Assembly: GCA_047625765.1 (NCBI GenBank)
Contig: JBLHRE010000058.1
Span: 1-10,227, forward strand
Reading direction: 5' to 3'
Source of the DNA: JBLHRE01 sp047625765
GTDB taxonomy: Bacteria > Bacteroidota > Bacteroidia > Flavobacteriales > JBLHRE01
DNA: 10,227 bases
The position numbers and the translations under genes are program-made. The notes under the pieces were generated by a model. That model saw only the letters and a list, made by a program, of their open reading frames with translations, did no database searches and was not told the origin of the DNA. Shown in pieces: positions 1-6,060 of the stretch. The stretch's first letter is position 1. The number at the start of each line of letters is the position of its first letter.

Positions 1-862
1 GACTTCCCGTATTATCCAAAAAATAATTGGGCGAATTACTATTTCCTGAACGTAAATTGGAAATATGTGTCCTCCATTTTAGTCCATGTATTTTTTTAAA
101 ACTTCCCTCATTCTGCAATGCGACATTCCCTTGTCTTCCATTAGAAGCCCCAGACAAAAACACCTTGGTCTCCAAAGGTTTCTCTGTTGCAATATTGCCA
201 AGTTCGGTGATTACTACTCCTCCAATTGCATTTGGCCCATAAAGAACTCCAGATGCACCCTTTATCACTTTTATATTTTTGCTCGAAAAAGGATCCAATT
301 CAGGACCATGATCTGCACCCCATTGCTGCCCTTCTTGCTTCACCCCATTATCTAGGATAACAACCCTCGTACTGTGCAATCCATTAATAATAGGTTTGGC
401 AACATTATTCCCTGTTTTTAAGGCATTAAGACCGGTAACAGTTTCCAATTGATCCGCAACAGATAGGCCAATCATTTCATTCATCACTGCATCTTCCAAT
501 TCAGAATGATCTGTTCGATGATGATCAACTAAATGAATCGCATCCAAGATCTCTGTATGGTGCTCCGGATAAAAATCATGATGAGTGTCCCCTGATATTT
601 TAACAGTATCGATTAAAGTTTCGCATGACAAATGCTGGCATTCGATTTGATAATTGCCATTACAAATAGCAATAAACTCATAATGGCCCTCAGCATCCGA
701 TAATACAGCCAAATTCAAACTGAGTATCCGCACTGTTGCAAACCCTAAAGGTTCATTATTATGTGCATCAACAACATGCCCTTGTAGTATAGCCACGCAA
801 GTATCCTGAGCATTTACACGAAATGAACAGAAGACGAGAAGTGCTAAAATTGCAACTCTCAT
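1..862 (-). CDS. TonB-dependent outer-membrane receptor, N-terminal part (cut by window edge)
   Basis: The reading frame starts at the ATG whose complement is at 860-862 and stays open to base 1, giving about 287 residues; the C-terminal plug end and beta-barrel lie outside the window. Residues 1-18 form a signal peptide ending VNA before QD. Residues about 24-90 resemble the carboxypeptidase-D regulatory-like beta-sandwich common in Bacteroidota receptors (QGHVVDAHNNEPLGFATV, then LSDAEGHYEF). A His-rich linker follows at 94-119 with eight His. The plug domain begins near 125 and shows GLNALKTGNN, INGLHSTRVVILDNG, QQWGADHGPELDP and IKVIKGASGVLYGPNAIGG, typical of TonB-dependent transporters. 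Such proteins import metal chelates, cofactors or glycans across the outer membrane using TonB-ExbBD energy. The His-rich linker and the small metal-motif protein encoded 43 bases upstream suggest a metal such as zinc or copper as substrate; this is inference. The family call is firm, the substrate is not. Confidence 0.9.
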   Translation of the reverse strand, partial: MRVAILALLVFCSFRVNAQDTCVAILQGHVVDAHNNEPLGFATVRILSLNLAVLSDAEGHYEFIAICNGNYQIECQHLSCETLIDTVKISGDTHHDFYPEHHTEILDAIHLVDHHRTDHSELEDAVMNEMIGLSVADQLETVTGLNALKTGNNVAKPIINGLHSTRVVILDNGVKQEGQQWGADHGPELDPFSSKNIKVIKGASGVLYGPNAIGGVVITELGNIATEKPLETKVFLSGASNGRQGNVALQNEGSFKKIHGLKWRTHISNLRSGNSNSPNYFLDNTGS

Positions 863-905
863 TTTAAAAATTTTAAATTAAATACAGTTGAGGTAGAATT
901 GACAA

Positions 906-1208
906 CTACACTTCTGGAGGAGCTCTAGAACCTGAGGATTGGTAAAAATCAGAGCGAACAAATAAGCCAGTAAATACAACTGGTTTTAATGTTGGATAAT
1001 CTACATGAACAGAAAGTTCATAAGGACTAACGTTTGAAAAAAAGGATAATTGAAAATCACAAACAGAACACTTTTCATAACTAAAATTTGCTGTAGTTAT
1101 GTCCTTGTTTCCATGCTGTTCACACGCATGGTACCAATCTTTCGGAACCATAGTTAGCGTAAACAGTGCCAACAAGAAAATTGCAATATGTGGATTCAAT
1201 TTATTCAA
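906..1208 (-). CDS. Small exported protein with HxCxxH and CxxC motifs, upstream of the TonB receptor
   Basis: About 100 residues if translation begins at the TTG at 1208, or 97 from the TTG at 1199. There is no upstream in-frame ATG before the stop, and the first ATG (residue 20) would delete the hydrophobic stretch at residues 8-20, so a TTG start is preferred. That stretch looks like a signal peptide or anchor. It is followed by DWYHACEQH (His27, Cys29, His32) and CSVC (Cys47, Cys50), plausible metal or disulfide residues. The C-terminus reads SGSRAPPEV. A short exported protein with a CxxC and a C-terminal RAPP-like tail, next to a TonB receptor, recalls the DUF2946 family found beside copper receptors in proteobacteria; that comparison is from memory and untested. 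It probably shares a transcript with the receptor. Role in metal binding or hand-off is inferred. Confidence 0.7.
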   Translation of the reverse strand: MNKLNPHIAIFLLALFTLTMVPKDWYHACEQHGNKDITTANFSYEKCSVCDFQLSFFSNVSPYELSVHVDYPTLKPVVFTGLFVRSDFYQSSGSRAPPEV

Positions 1209-1213
1209 TGCAC

Positions 1214-1245
1214 CAAAGATAGATAAATACCTACACTAACAGCAA
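1214..1245 (-). promoter_or_regulatory. Candidate promoter for the small protein-receptor operon
   Basis: On the minus strand the sequence contains TATCTTTG (complement at 1214-1221), a perfect match to the Bacteroidota -7 consensus TAnnTTTG. A TTG (complement at 1243-1245) lies 21 bases upstream and fits the -33 element. The predicted transcript start falls at or next to the TTG codon at 1208, so the mRNA may be leaderless or may use the TTG at 1199. The promoter sits immediately after the terminator of the preceding gene. Confidence 0.5.
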
Positions 1246-1246
1246 C

Positions 1247-1271
1247 AAAAAAAAACCGAAGCAAGCTTCGG
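1247..1271 (-). terminator. Rho-independent terminator of the small secreted-protein gene
   Basis: On the minus strand a six-base-pair stem CCGAAG/CTTCGG with tetraloop CTTG (1256-1271) is followed by nine T (complement of the A-run 1247-1255). It lies about 30 bases after the stop codon of the gene ending at 1303. The plus-strand side has only three T after the stem, so it acts mainly on minus-strand transcription. Confidence 0.85.
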
Positions 1272-1302
1272 GTTTGTATATTCTAAAATCATAATTTTTT
1301 TT

Positions 1303-1560
1303 TTAAGCCTGTGGCATTACTGTAATAACCGAATCCTTTTTAGGGGTAATTGGTTTAGGAAGTACAATAATGATAATCACTTTTTTTGGTTTAGGATCTC
1401 CCTTACCGTTTAACTCTAAATTCTGATCTAAATCATTTTTCGCTAAAACAACTTCATTTGTTTTAGACTTACAATCTTTCCCTGCAAAAATAGTTGGAAG
1501 AACCAAAGCCATTGCCAAGGCAATTGCAACAGTAAGCATGTAAAGTTTTGCGTTTTTCAT
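1303..1560 (-). CDS. Small secreted or membrane-anchored protein of unknown function
   Basis: The ATG at 1560 gives 85 residues. The frame could extend six codons further to a TTG at 1578, but the ATG starts directly with a classical signal-like sequence, so the shorter form is chosen. Residues 1-6 are basic, about 8-31 are hydrophobic (MLTVAIALAMALVLPTIFAG), and one Cys follows at residue 30 in AGKDC. The Cys does not sit in a proper lipobox. The rest is polar and Lys-rich, with a very hydrophobic run KKVIIIIVLPKP and a tail ending TVMPQA. No domain is recognised. It has its own terminator and no close partner in frame order, so it is probably transcribed alone. It is likely a real gene because of the signal peptide and the terminator, but function is unknown. 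Confidence 0.65.
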   Translation of the reverse strand: MKNAKLYMLTVAIALAMALVLPTIFAGKDCKSKTNEVVLAKNDLDQNLELNGKGDPKPKKVIIIIVLPKPITPKKDSVITVMPQA

Positions 1561-1565
1561 TGTTT

Positions 1566-1573
1566 CAAATTTA
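1566..1573 (-). promoter_or_regulatory. Possible -7 box for the 85-residue secreted protein
   Basis: TAAATTTG on the minus strand matches TAnnTTTG and ends five bases before the ATG at 1560, which would make the message leaderless. No TTG is visible at the expected -33 distance, so the call is weak. Confidence 0.25.
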
Positions 1574-1650
1574 CACAATTATCGAGTTTCTGAGGCCATT
1601 ATGAATAGTTAAAATATAAAGTATCAGTTCCAATAATTTTAAATTCAGGA

Positions 1651-2361
1651 CTACTGGGTTTTTCGTGATTTACGGAAACGCATATTTAACAGTTCTACTA
1701 ATAAGGAGAATGCCACAGAAAAATAAATATATCCTTTAGGTACATGAAAGCCCAAACCGTCTAAAATCAACATAAATCCAATCAATATTAAAAAGGAAAG
1801 AGCCAATATTTGTAGGGTAGGATGATTGCTAATAAATCTTGAAATAGCTCCTGAAAAGACCATCATTACACCCATTGATATAACAACAGCTGTAATCATT
1901 ATTAGCAATTGGTCCGATAATCCAACAGCCGTCAATATCGAATCAAAAGAGAATACCATATCCAACAAAACAATCTGAACTATAATCTTACCCAAGGTTG
2001 CAACTTTTGCTTTTACTTGATGTTCGGCACCTTCCATTTTCCCATGAATTTCGCTGGTACTTTTTGCCAATAGAAACAATCCCCCAGCAATGAGAATGAT
2101 ATCTCTTCCGCTAATTGCCTGTTCAAAAATCGTGAACAGGGGCTTGGTCATTCCAATAATGTACGTGATGAAGAATAAGAGTGCTACTCTAAAAATTAGA
2201 GCCATGGAAAGTCCAATATTTCTAGCTTTGGCTTGCTGCTCTACAGGCAATTTTGCACTTACAATAGAAATAAAAATGATGTTATCCACTCCCAAAACAA
2301 TCTCCAACAAAGTCAAAGTAAGCAAGGCAATCAATCCTTCGGTTGTCAATAAAACTTCCAT
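1651..2361 (-). CDS. TerC/YgdQ-type integral membrane protein
   Basis: The protein has 236 residues, close to the roughly 237 of E. coli YgdQ, to which it looks most similar within the TerC superfamily. About seven hydrophobic segments are visible, near residues 8-32, 50-70, 86-100, 122-147, 152-172, 184-203 and 209-226. The acidic membrane motifs of the family are present: Glu20 with GVDNIIFISI at 24-33, and MVFSFDSILTAVG at 135-147. The conserved C-terminal block IGFMLILDGLGFHVPKGYIY is also present. TerC-family proteins are inner-membrane proteins linked in several bacteria to tellurite resistance or to metal (manganese) export that supports exported metalloenzymes; the substrate of the YgdQ branch is not established. 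The ATG is one base after the mpl stop codon, so the two genes are translated from one message. No clear terminator follows. Confidence 0.9.
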   Translation of the reverse strand: MEVLLTTEGLIALLTLTLLEIVLGVDNIIFISIVSAKLPVEQQAKARNIGLSMALIFRVALLFFITYIIGMTKPLFTIFEQAISGRDIILIAGGLFLLAKSTSEIHGKMEGAEHQVKAKVATLGKIIVQIVLLDMVFSFDSILTAVGLSDQLLIMITAVVISMGVMMVFSGAISRFISNHPTLQILALSFLILIGFMLILDGLGFHVPKGYIYFSVAFSLLVELLNMRFRKSRKTQ

Positions 2362-2362
2362 A

Positions 2363-3715
2363 TTATTTACTTAAAAGTCTTGTTGCAAAAGCGTTCAGAT
2401 CTACCCCATCGAAATTTCCAGAGGTCATTAATAGTAATGTTGCCTTTGCGTAATCTTCAGAATTCAATCTATTCTGTACCGCTTCGCTATCTGTAAAAAT
2501 CTCCACCTTCTCGTTTACAAATGCTTTCCTTACCATTTCTGGATCGAGGTCTGGCATTTTTTTATGCGCCAATGCCTTAGGGCTAAAGTAAACTAGAGCA
2601 ACATCAGCAAAATCCAAAGCACCTTCGTATTCCTTTAAAAAAGTCTCGTTCAAACTGCTAAAAGTGTGTAGCTCCAGGCAAGCCACTAATTTTCTATCGC
2701 CAAATTGTTGCTTTACCGAATGTGTGGTAGCTTTTACCTTAGATGGAGAATGTGCAAAATCTTTATAAGCTACAGAGTCTTTGGTTCTAGCTATTTCTTC
2801 CAAACGTTTAGATGCACCTTTAAAGGTCTGAATAGCTTCATAAAATTTTTCTGCATTGATATCCACTTGCTCACAAACCAATCGCGCCCCTTCCATATTC
2901 ATTAGGTTATGGTCGCCAAAAATCTTTAATGGGATCTCACCAAATGCAGTATTTAAAAAGGTAATTCCATTTTTTATTTCGTGAGCAGGAACTTGATATG
3001 GCAATTTATTGCTTGGCCCATGGGATTGCATCAGTTTTAGAATTTCATCATCAGCTTGGCAGTATACCAAAGCATCGGAAACCATATCTGCAAAAATCGA
3101 AAACTGCTCTACATAATTCTCGAAGGTTGGAAACACATTGATATGGTCCCAGGCAATTCCGCTTAACAAAGCAATATGTGGCTGATACAAATGGAATTTT
3201 GGCCGTCTGTCTATTGGCGATGATAAATACTCATCCCCTTCCAATAACATCATAGGAGCCTCCTCTGTCAATCGCACCATGGTATCAAAACCTTCTAGTT
3301 GTGCCCCTACCATATAATCGCAATCTACTTTATGATATTGCAATACATGCAATATCATAGACGTAATGGTGGTCTTTCCGTGAGATCCACCAATTACAAT
3401 TCTCTTTTTGTTTTTTGATTGCTGGTACAAAAACTCAGGATAGGAATATACTTTCAAACCTAAATCCAAGGCTTTTTTTAATTCAGAGTTGTCTTCTCTA
3501 GCGTGCATACCAAGTATAACAGCATCAATGCCTTTTTCAATCTTCTCAGGGAACCACCCCATTTCATTGGGCAGTAAATCTGCTTTTAACAATCTTCCTT
3601 TCGATGGTTCGAAAACAGCATCGTCAGATCCTGTTACTTGATATCCCTTGTAATGTAAAGCCAATGCCAAATTGTGCATTGCAGATCCTCCGATAGCTAT
3701 AAAATGTACGCGCAT
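2363..3715 (-). CDS. mpl: Mpl-type UDP-N-acetylmuramate:L-Ala-gamma-D-Glu-meso-DAP ligase
   Basis: This 450-residue Mur ligase matches Mpl (E. coli, about 457) in length. Mpl is a cytoplasmic ATP-dependent enzyme that joins recycled murein tripeptide to UDP-MurNAc, bypassing MurC, MurD and MurE. Residues 1-100 form the N-terminal UDP-binding Rossmann domain (HFIAIGGSAMHNLALAL, VTGSDD). The ATP loop GSHGKTT is at 110-116, EGDEY at 159-163, AWDHINVFPT at 188-197, and GDHNLMN begins the adenine-side motif in the central domain. The C-terminal domain contains YKDFAHSPSKV, where enterobacterial Mpl has DFAHHPT, and ends MTSGNFDGVD, similar to the Mpl C-terminal glycine-rich block. MurC is a less likely identity because the DFAH and C-terminal blocks are Mpl-like. 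The ATG is followed at once by the first beta strand, so the start is secure. It leads an operon with the TerC-like gene. Whether it recycles tripeptide here or makes a related conjugate is not shown. Confidence 0.85.
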   Translation of the reverse strand: MRVHFIAIGGSAMHNLALALHYKGYQVTGSDDAVFEPSKGRLLKADLLPNEMGWFPEKIEKGIDAVILGMHAREDNSELKKALDLGLKVYSYPEFLYQQSKNKKRIVIGGSHGKTTITSMILHVLQYHKVDCDYMVGAQLEGFDTMVRLTEEAPMMLLEGDEYLSSPIDRRPKFHLYQPHIALLSGIAWDHINVFPTFENYVEQFSIFADMVSDALVYCQADDEILKLMQSHGPSNKLPYQVPAHEIKNGITFLNTAFGEIPLKIFGDHNLMNMEGARLVCEQVDINAEKFYEAIQTFKGASKRLEEIARTKDSVAYKDFAHSPSKVKATTHSVKQQFGDRKLVACLELHTFSSLNETFLKEYEGALDFADVALVYFSPKALAHKKMPDLDPEMVRKAFVNEKVEIFTDSEAVQNRLNSEDYAKATLLLMTSGNFDGVDLNAFATRLLSK

Positions 3716-3731
3716 GAATTTTGTTTTGGGC

Positions 3732-3769
3732 TGAGCATCAAAAATAAACGGAATTGTGGTTTATGCTCA
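3732..3769. repeat. Inverted repeat spanning the mpl promoter region
   Basis: Seven-base arms TGAGCAT (3732-3738) and ATGCTCA (3763-3769) are separated by 24 bases. The left arm touches the candidate mpl -7 box at 3739-3746. This could be an operator or a folded region, but seven-base arms at this spacing can also occur by chance. Confidence 0.3.
3739..3746 (-). promoter_or_regulatory. mpl: Candidate -7 promoter box for the mpl-terC-like operon
   Basis: TATTTTTG on the minus strand matches TAnnTTTG, 23 bases before the mpl ATG. The expected -33 position holds GTG instead of TTG (21-base spacer), so the upstream element is weak. The predicted leader is about 15-20 bases. Confidence 0.4.
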
Positions 3770-3834
3770 CTTATTCTGCAATTGTTTTCAAAATGTGTCA
3801 TGTGATTCTTTATTCCGTTTCCAACTAATATTAA

Positions 3835-3842
3835 TAGCTTTG
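3835..3842 (+). promoter_or_regulatory. Candidate -7 promoter box for the hydrolase-glycosyltransferase operon
   Basis: TAGCTTTG on the plus strand is a perfect TAnnTTTG match 18 bases before the ATG at 3861. No good -33 TTG is seen at the usual distance. It would give a very short leader. Confidence 0.45.
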
Positions 3843-3860
3843 GATTTCAATTTTTGAACT

Positions 3861-4706
3861 ATGAAAATACACGCAATAAATACCGGGAATTTTAAACTAG
3901 ACGGTGGAGGAATGTTTGGAGTGGTACCCAAAAGTCTTTGGCAGAGAACCAACCCAGCTGACGAAAATAATTTATGCCCTTGGTCTATGCGTTCTATGTT
4001 GATAGAAGATGGCAAACGTTTAATATTGATTGATACGGGAATTGGAAAGAAACAGGACGAAAAATTCTTTGGACACTTTAATTTGCATGGCAACCATAGT
4101 TTAGATGCTGGATTAAAAGATTTGGGTTTTCATAGAGATCAGATTACCGATGTGTTTTTAACCCACTTGCATTTCGACCATTGTGGTGGTGCTATAGAAA
4201 GAAACAGCAATGGCACCTATGCACCCGCTTTTAAAAATGCTACTTTTTGGAGCAATCAAGATCATTGGAACTGGGCAACAAAACCCAATGCCCGTGAAAA
4301 AGCGTCATTCCTTTCAGAAAATATTTTACCCATTCAAGAAAGTGGGCAATTGCAATTTTTAAAACGTGATGAAAAATTTAGACCAGAAATAGAATTGCTT
4401 TGGGTAGATGGACATACAGATGCACAGATGATTCCTCATATTACATACAAAGGCAAAACCTTGGTTTTTATGGCGGATTTATTGCCGTCTACAGGTCATA
4501 TTCCTTTGCCTTATGTAATGGGATATGACACACGTCCATTACTAACTTTAGATGAAAAAGGAAAGTTCTTGAAAGAAGCTGCCGAAAAAGAATACATTCT
4601 TTTTTTAGAACATGATTATTATAACGAATGCTGTACAGTATTCAACGAAAATGGGCGTGTAAAATTAAAAGACACCTTCAGCTTAAACGAAGCTTTTGGA
4701 GAATAA
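3861..4706 (+). CDS. Metallo-beta-lactamase-fold hydrolase
   Basis: The 281-residue protein carries the full metal site of the fold: THLHFDHCGG with His102, His104, Asp106 and His107; His185 in DGHTD; Asp206 in FMADLLPS; and His251 in LEHDYY. An N-terminal segment INTGNFKLDGGGMFG precedes the first conserved strand ILIDTGIG at 55-62. There is no signal peptide or membrane segment, so it is likely cytoplasmic. The spacing and the presence of all ligands fit a dinuclear zinc (or iron) hydrolase of the group that also holds acyl-homoserine lactonases, but members act on many esters, lactones and thioesters and the substrate here cannot be told. The last 11 bases overlap the downstream glycosyltransferase, so the two are co-expressed. 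The start is supported by a TAnnTTTG box just upstream. Confidence 0.9.
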   Translation: MKIHAINTGNFKLDGGGMFGVVPKSLWQRTNPADENNLCPWSMRSMLIEDGKRLILIDTGIGKKQDEKFFGHFNLHGNHSLDAGLKDLGFHRDQITDVFLTHLHFDHCGGAIERNSNGTYAPAFKNATFWSNQDHWNWATKPNAREKASFLSENILPIQESGQLQFLKRDEKFRPEIELLWVDGHTDAQMIPHITYKGKTLVFMADLLPSTGHIPLPYVMGYDTRPLLTLDEKGKFLKEAAEKEYILFLEHDYYNECCTVFNENGRVKLKDTFSLNEAFGE

Positions 4707-5703
4707 AAGCCTTATTTCTGTTATAATGCCTTTTAAAAATACAGCCGCCTTTATTGGCGATTGTATCCAATCTATTATCGACCAAACCGAAACCAACTGG
4801 GAACTAATTGCGATTGATGATTCCAGCACAGATGAATCTCGAAACATTGTTAGCGCATTTCAAAAACAAGATGCTCGAATTCGTGTGTATACAAACGATG
4901 GCTTAGGGATTGTTTCTGGTTTACAAACTGCATATAAGCATGCTATAGGAGATTTTATTACACGAATGGATTCGGATGATCTTATGCCTTTAGAACGACT
5001 TAGCATCCACAAAAAGACTTTAGAACAAAATGGATTAGGCCATCTTGTTACAGCAAAAGTTTCTTTTTTTTCAGACGAACCCATTGGCGCTGGCTATCAG
5101 CAATATGAAAATTGGCTAAACAGAGTTTGTGAGCAACAATTGCATTGGGACGAAATTTTCAAAGAATGTGTTATTCCTTCACCTTGCTGGATGATGTATC
5201 GTTTGGACTTTGAAAAATGTGGTGGATTTAGCGGTTCCGATTTCCCTGAAGATTATGATCTAACTTTTCGGATTTGGGAACAAAATATGAAGGTTATCGG
5301 ATGCCGAGAAACATTATTGTATTGGAGAGAACATCCAGAACGTACAAGTAATACAGACGATAGACTAAAAGATAATTATTTTTCTGATTTGAAAATCAAG
5401 TATTTCCTAAAAAACTGTTATTCGAACAGAGCATTGGTTTTATGGGGAGCCGGAAATCGCGGTAAGGAACTCGCCAAAATCCTACTAGAAAAAAAAATCC
5501 CTTTTGATTGGATTACAGCTAATCCAAGTAAGGTGAAGAAAACAATACTTGGAATTGAATTAAAAAACTTCCAGACCTTTAACCTCAACAAAGATCAACA
5601 GCATATCATCAGCTTTGCTGATACAAAAGGTCAAGAAGAAATAAAAACATTGATGCTAAAACAAGGTAAAACTTTAAACGAAGGTTATTTTTTCTTTGCC
5701 TAA
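4696..5703 (+). CDS. Family 2 glycosyltransferase with extra C-terminal Rossmann-like segment
   Basis: The start codon is TTG at 4696, inside the end of the hydrolase gene. It is chosen because it lets the protein begin just before the first strand of the GT-A fold (SLISVIMPFKN); the first ATG would cut that strand. The 335-residue protein shows AIDDSSTDES at 39-48 (nucleotide-sugar binding), RMDSDD at 90-95 (DxD metal motif), PSPCWMMYRLDFEKCGGF near 161-178, and PEDYDLTFRIWE at 184-195, which should hold the catalytic base. YWREHPERTSN follows. Residues about 246-335 are beyond the usual catalytic domain and begin LVLWGAGNRGKELAKIL, a glycine-rich nucleotide-binding-like turn, suggesting a small Rossmann-like domain. 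No membrane segment is seen, so it is cytoplasmic or membrane-peripheral. It probably adds a sugar to a surface polysaccharide, lipid or protein; donor and acceptor are unknown, and no other polysaccharide genes are nearby. Confidence 0.88.
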   Translation: MENKSLISVIMPFKNTAAFIGDCIQSIIDQTETNWELIAIDDSSTDESRNIVSAFQKQDARIRVYTNDGLGIVSGLQTAYKHAIGDFITRMDSDDLMPLERLSIHKKTLEQNGLGHLVTAKVSFFSDEPIGAGYQQYENWLNRVCEQQLHWDEIFKECVIPSPCWMMYRLDFEKCGGFSGSDFPEDYDLTFRIWEQNMKVIGCRETLLYWREHPERTSNTDDRLKDNYFSDLKIKYFLKNCYSNRALVLWGAGNRGKELAKILLEKKIPFDWITANPSKVKKTILGIELKNFQTFNLNKDQQHIISFADTKGQEEIKTLMLKQGKTLNEGYFFFA

Positions 5704-6003
5704 TGCTTAATCACCCATAAGCCAAAACGGACATAGGCTTTTGCCAAGCCAACTTCCAAGGCCATTACATTTTCGTGCCAGTCTATGAAATAGGTAAGGT
5801 TATTCTACAATAAATTTAAAACAATGGCAGAAATATTTAAATTAATGATACGTTCTACCTTACTAGAGAGAGGATTTGAAGCTAAGTTGGGGGTATAAAA
5901 ACCACTGCTTGATGTTTTCTGGCTATAGGCAATCAAACAGCTAGAGCTTAAACAAAGAGGGTGAAAAAGTTTGATGGGCGAATTTCAGGAATGCAAGCAA
6001 AAC
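5704..6003. other. Gene-poor 300-base stretch with short ORF scraps
   Basis: No convincing gene is seen. On the minus strand, codons from 5804 down to a TAG at 5700-5702 give 34 residues of protein-like composition (FIDWHENVMALEVGLAKAY, then FGLWVIKH), but there is no start before an internal Met and a stop lies directly upstream. On the plus strand, an ATG at 5824 opens 24 codons (MAEIFKLMIRSTLLERGFEA, then KLGV) ending at a TAA. These may be remnants of a decayed gene or chance ORFs. A five-base stem GGCTT/AAGCC at 5736-5750 lacks a T-run and is not a terminator. No tRNA, IS end or repeat was recognised. Confidence 0.5.
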
Positions 6004-6038
6004 AAAAAAGGCTTACAAATATAATTTGTAAGCCTTTT
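6004..6038 (-). terminator. Long hairpin terminator after the pyrG-yidC-lipoprotein block
   Basis: A 15-base-pair perfect stem (6006-6020 with 6024-6038, core AAGGCTTACAAAT) and a three-base ATA loop lie about 23 bases after the lipoprotein stop. On the minus strand it ends in a run of six T (complement of 6004-6009). On the plus strand four T follow, so weak two-way termination is possible, which would also stop read-through from the glycosyltransferase gene. Confidence 0.85.
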
Positions 6039-6060
6039 GATATTATATACTACAGGTATA

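Noticed and set aside
27..355. Two plus-strand ORFs of 71 and 89 residues
   Set aside because: They lie antisense to the TonB receptor coding frame and show no protein-like motifs.
2090..2374. Plus-strand ORF of 94 residues
   Set aside because: Antisense to the TerC-like gene, whose family motifs are clear.
2363..3715. MurC (UDP-MurNAc:L-Ala ligase) as the identity of the Mur ligase
   Set aside because: The length and the DFAH and C-terminal MTSGNFDG blocks are Mpl-like.
3788..4093. Minus-strand ORF of 101 residues
   Set aside because: Mostly antisense to the hydrolase gene, which has an intact metal site; composition is not protein-like.
5736..5750. Possible terminator of the glycosyltransferase gene
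   Set aside because: The stem is only five base pairs and is not followed by a T-run.
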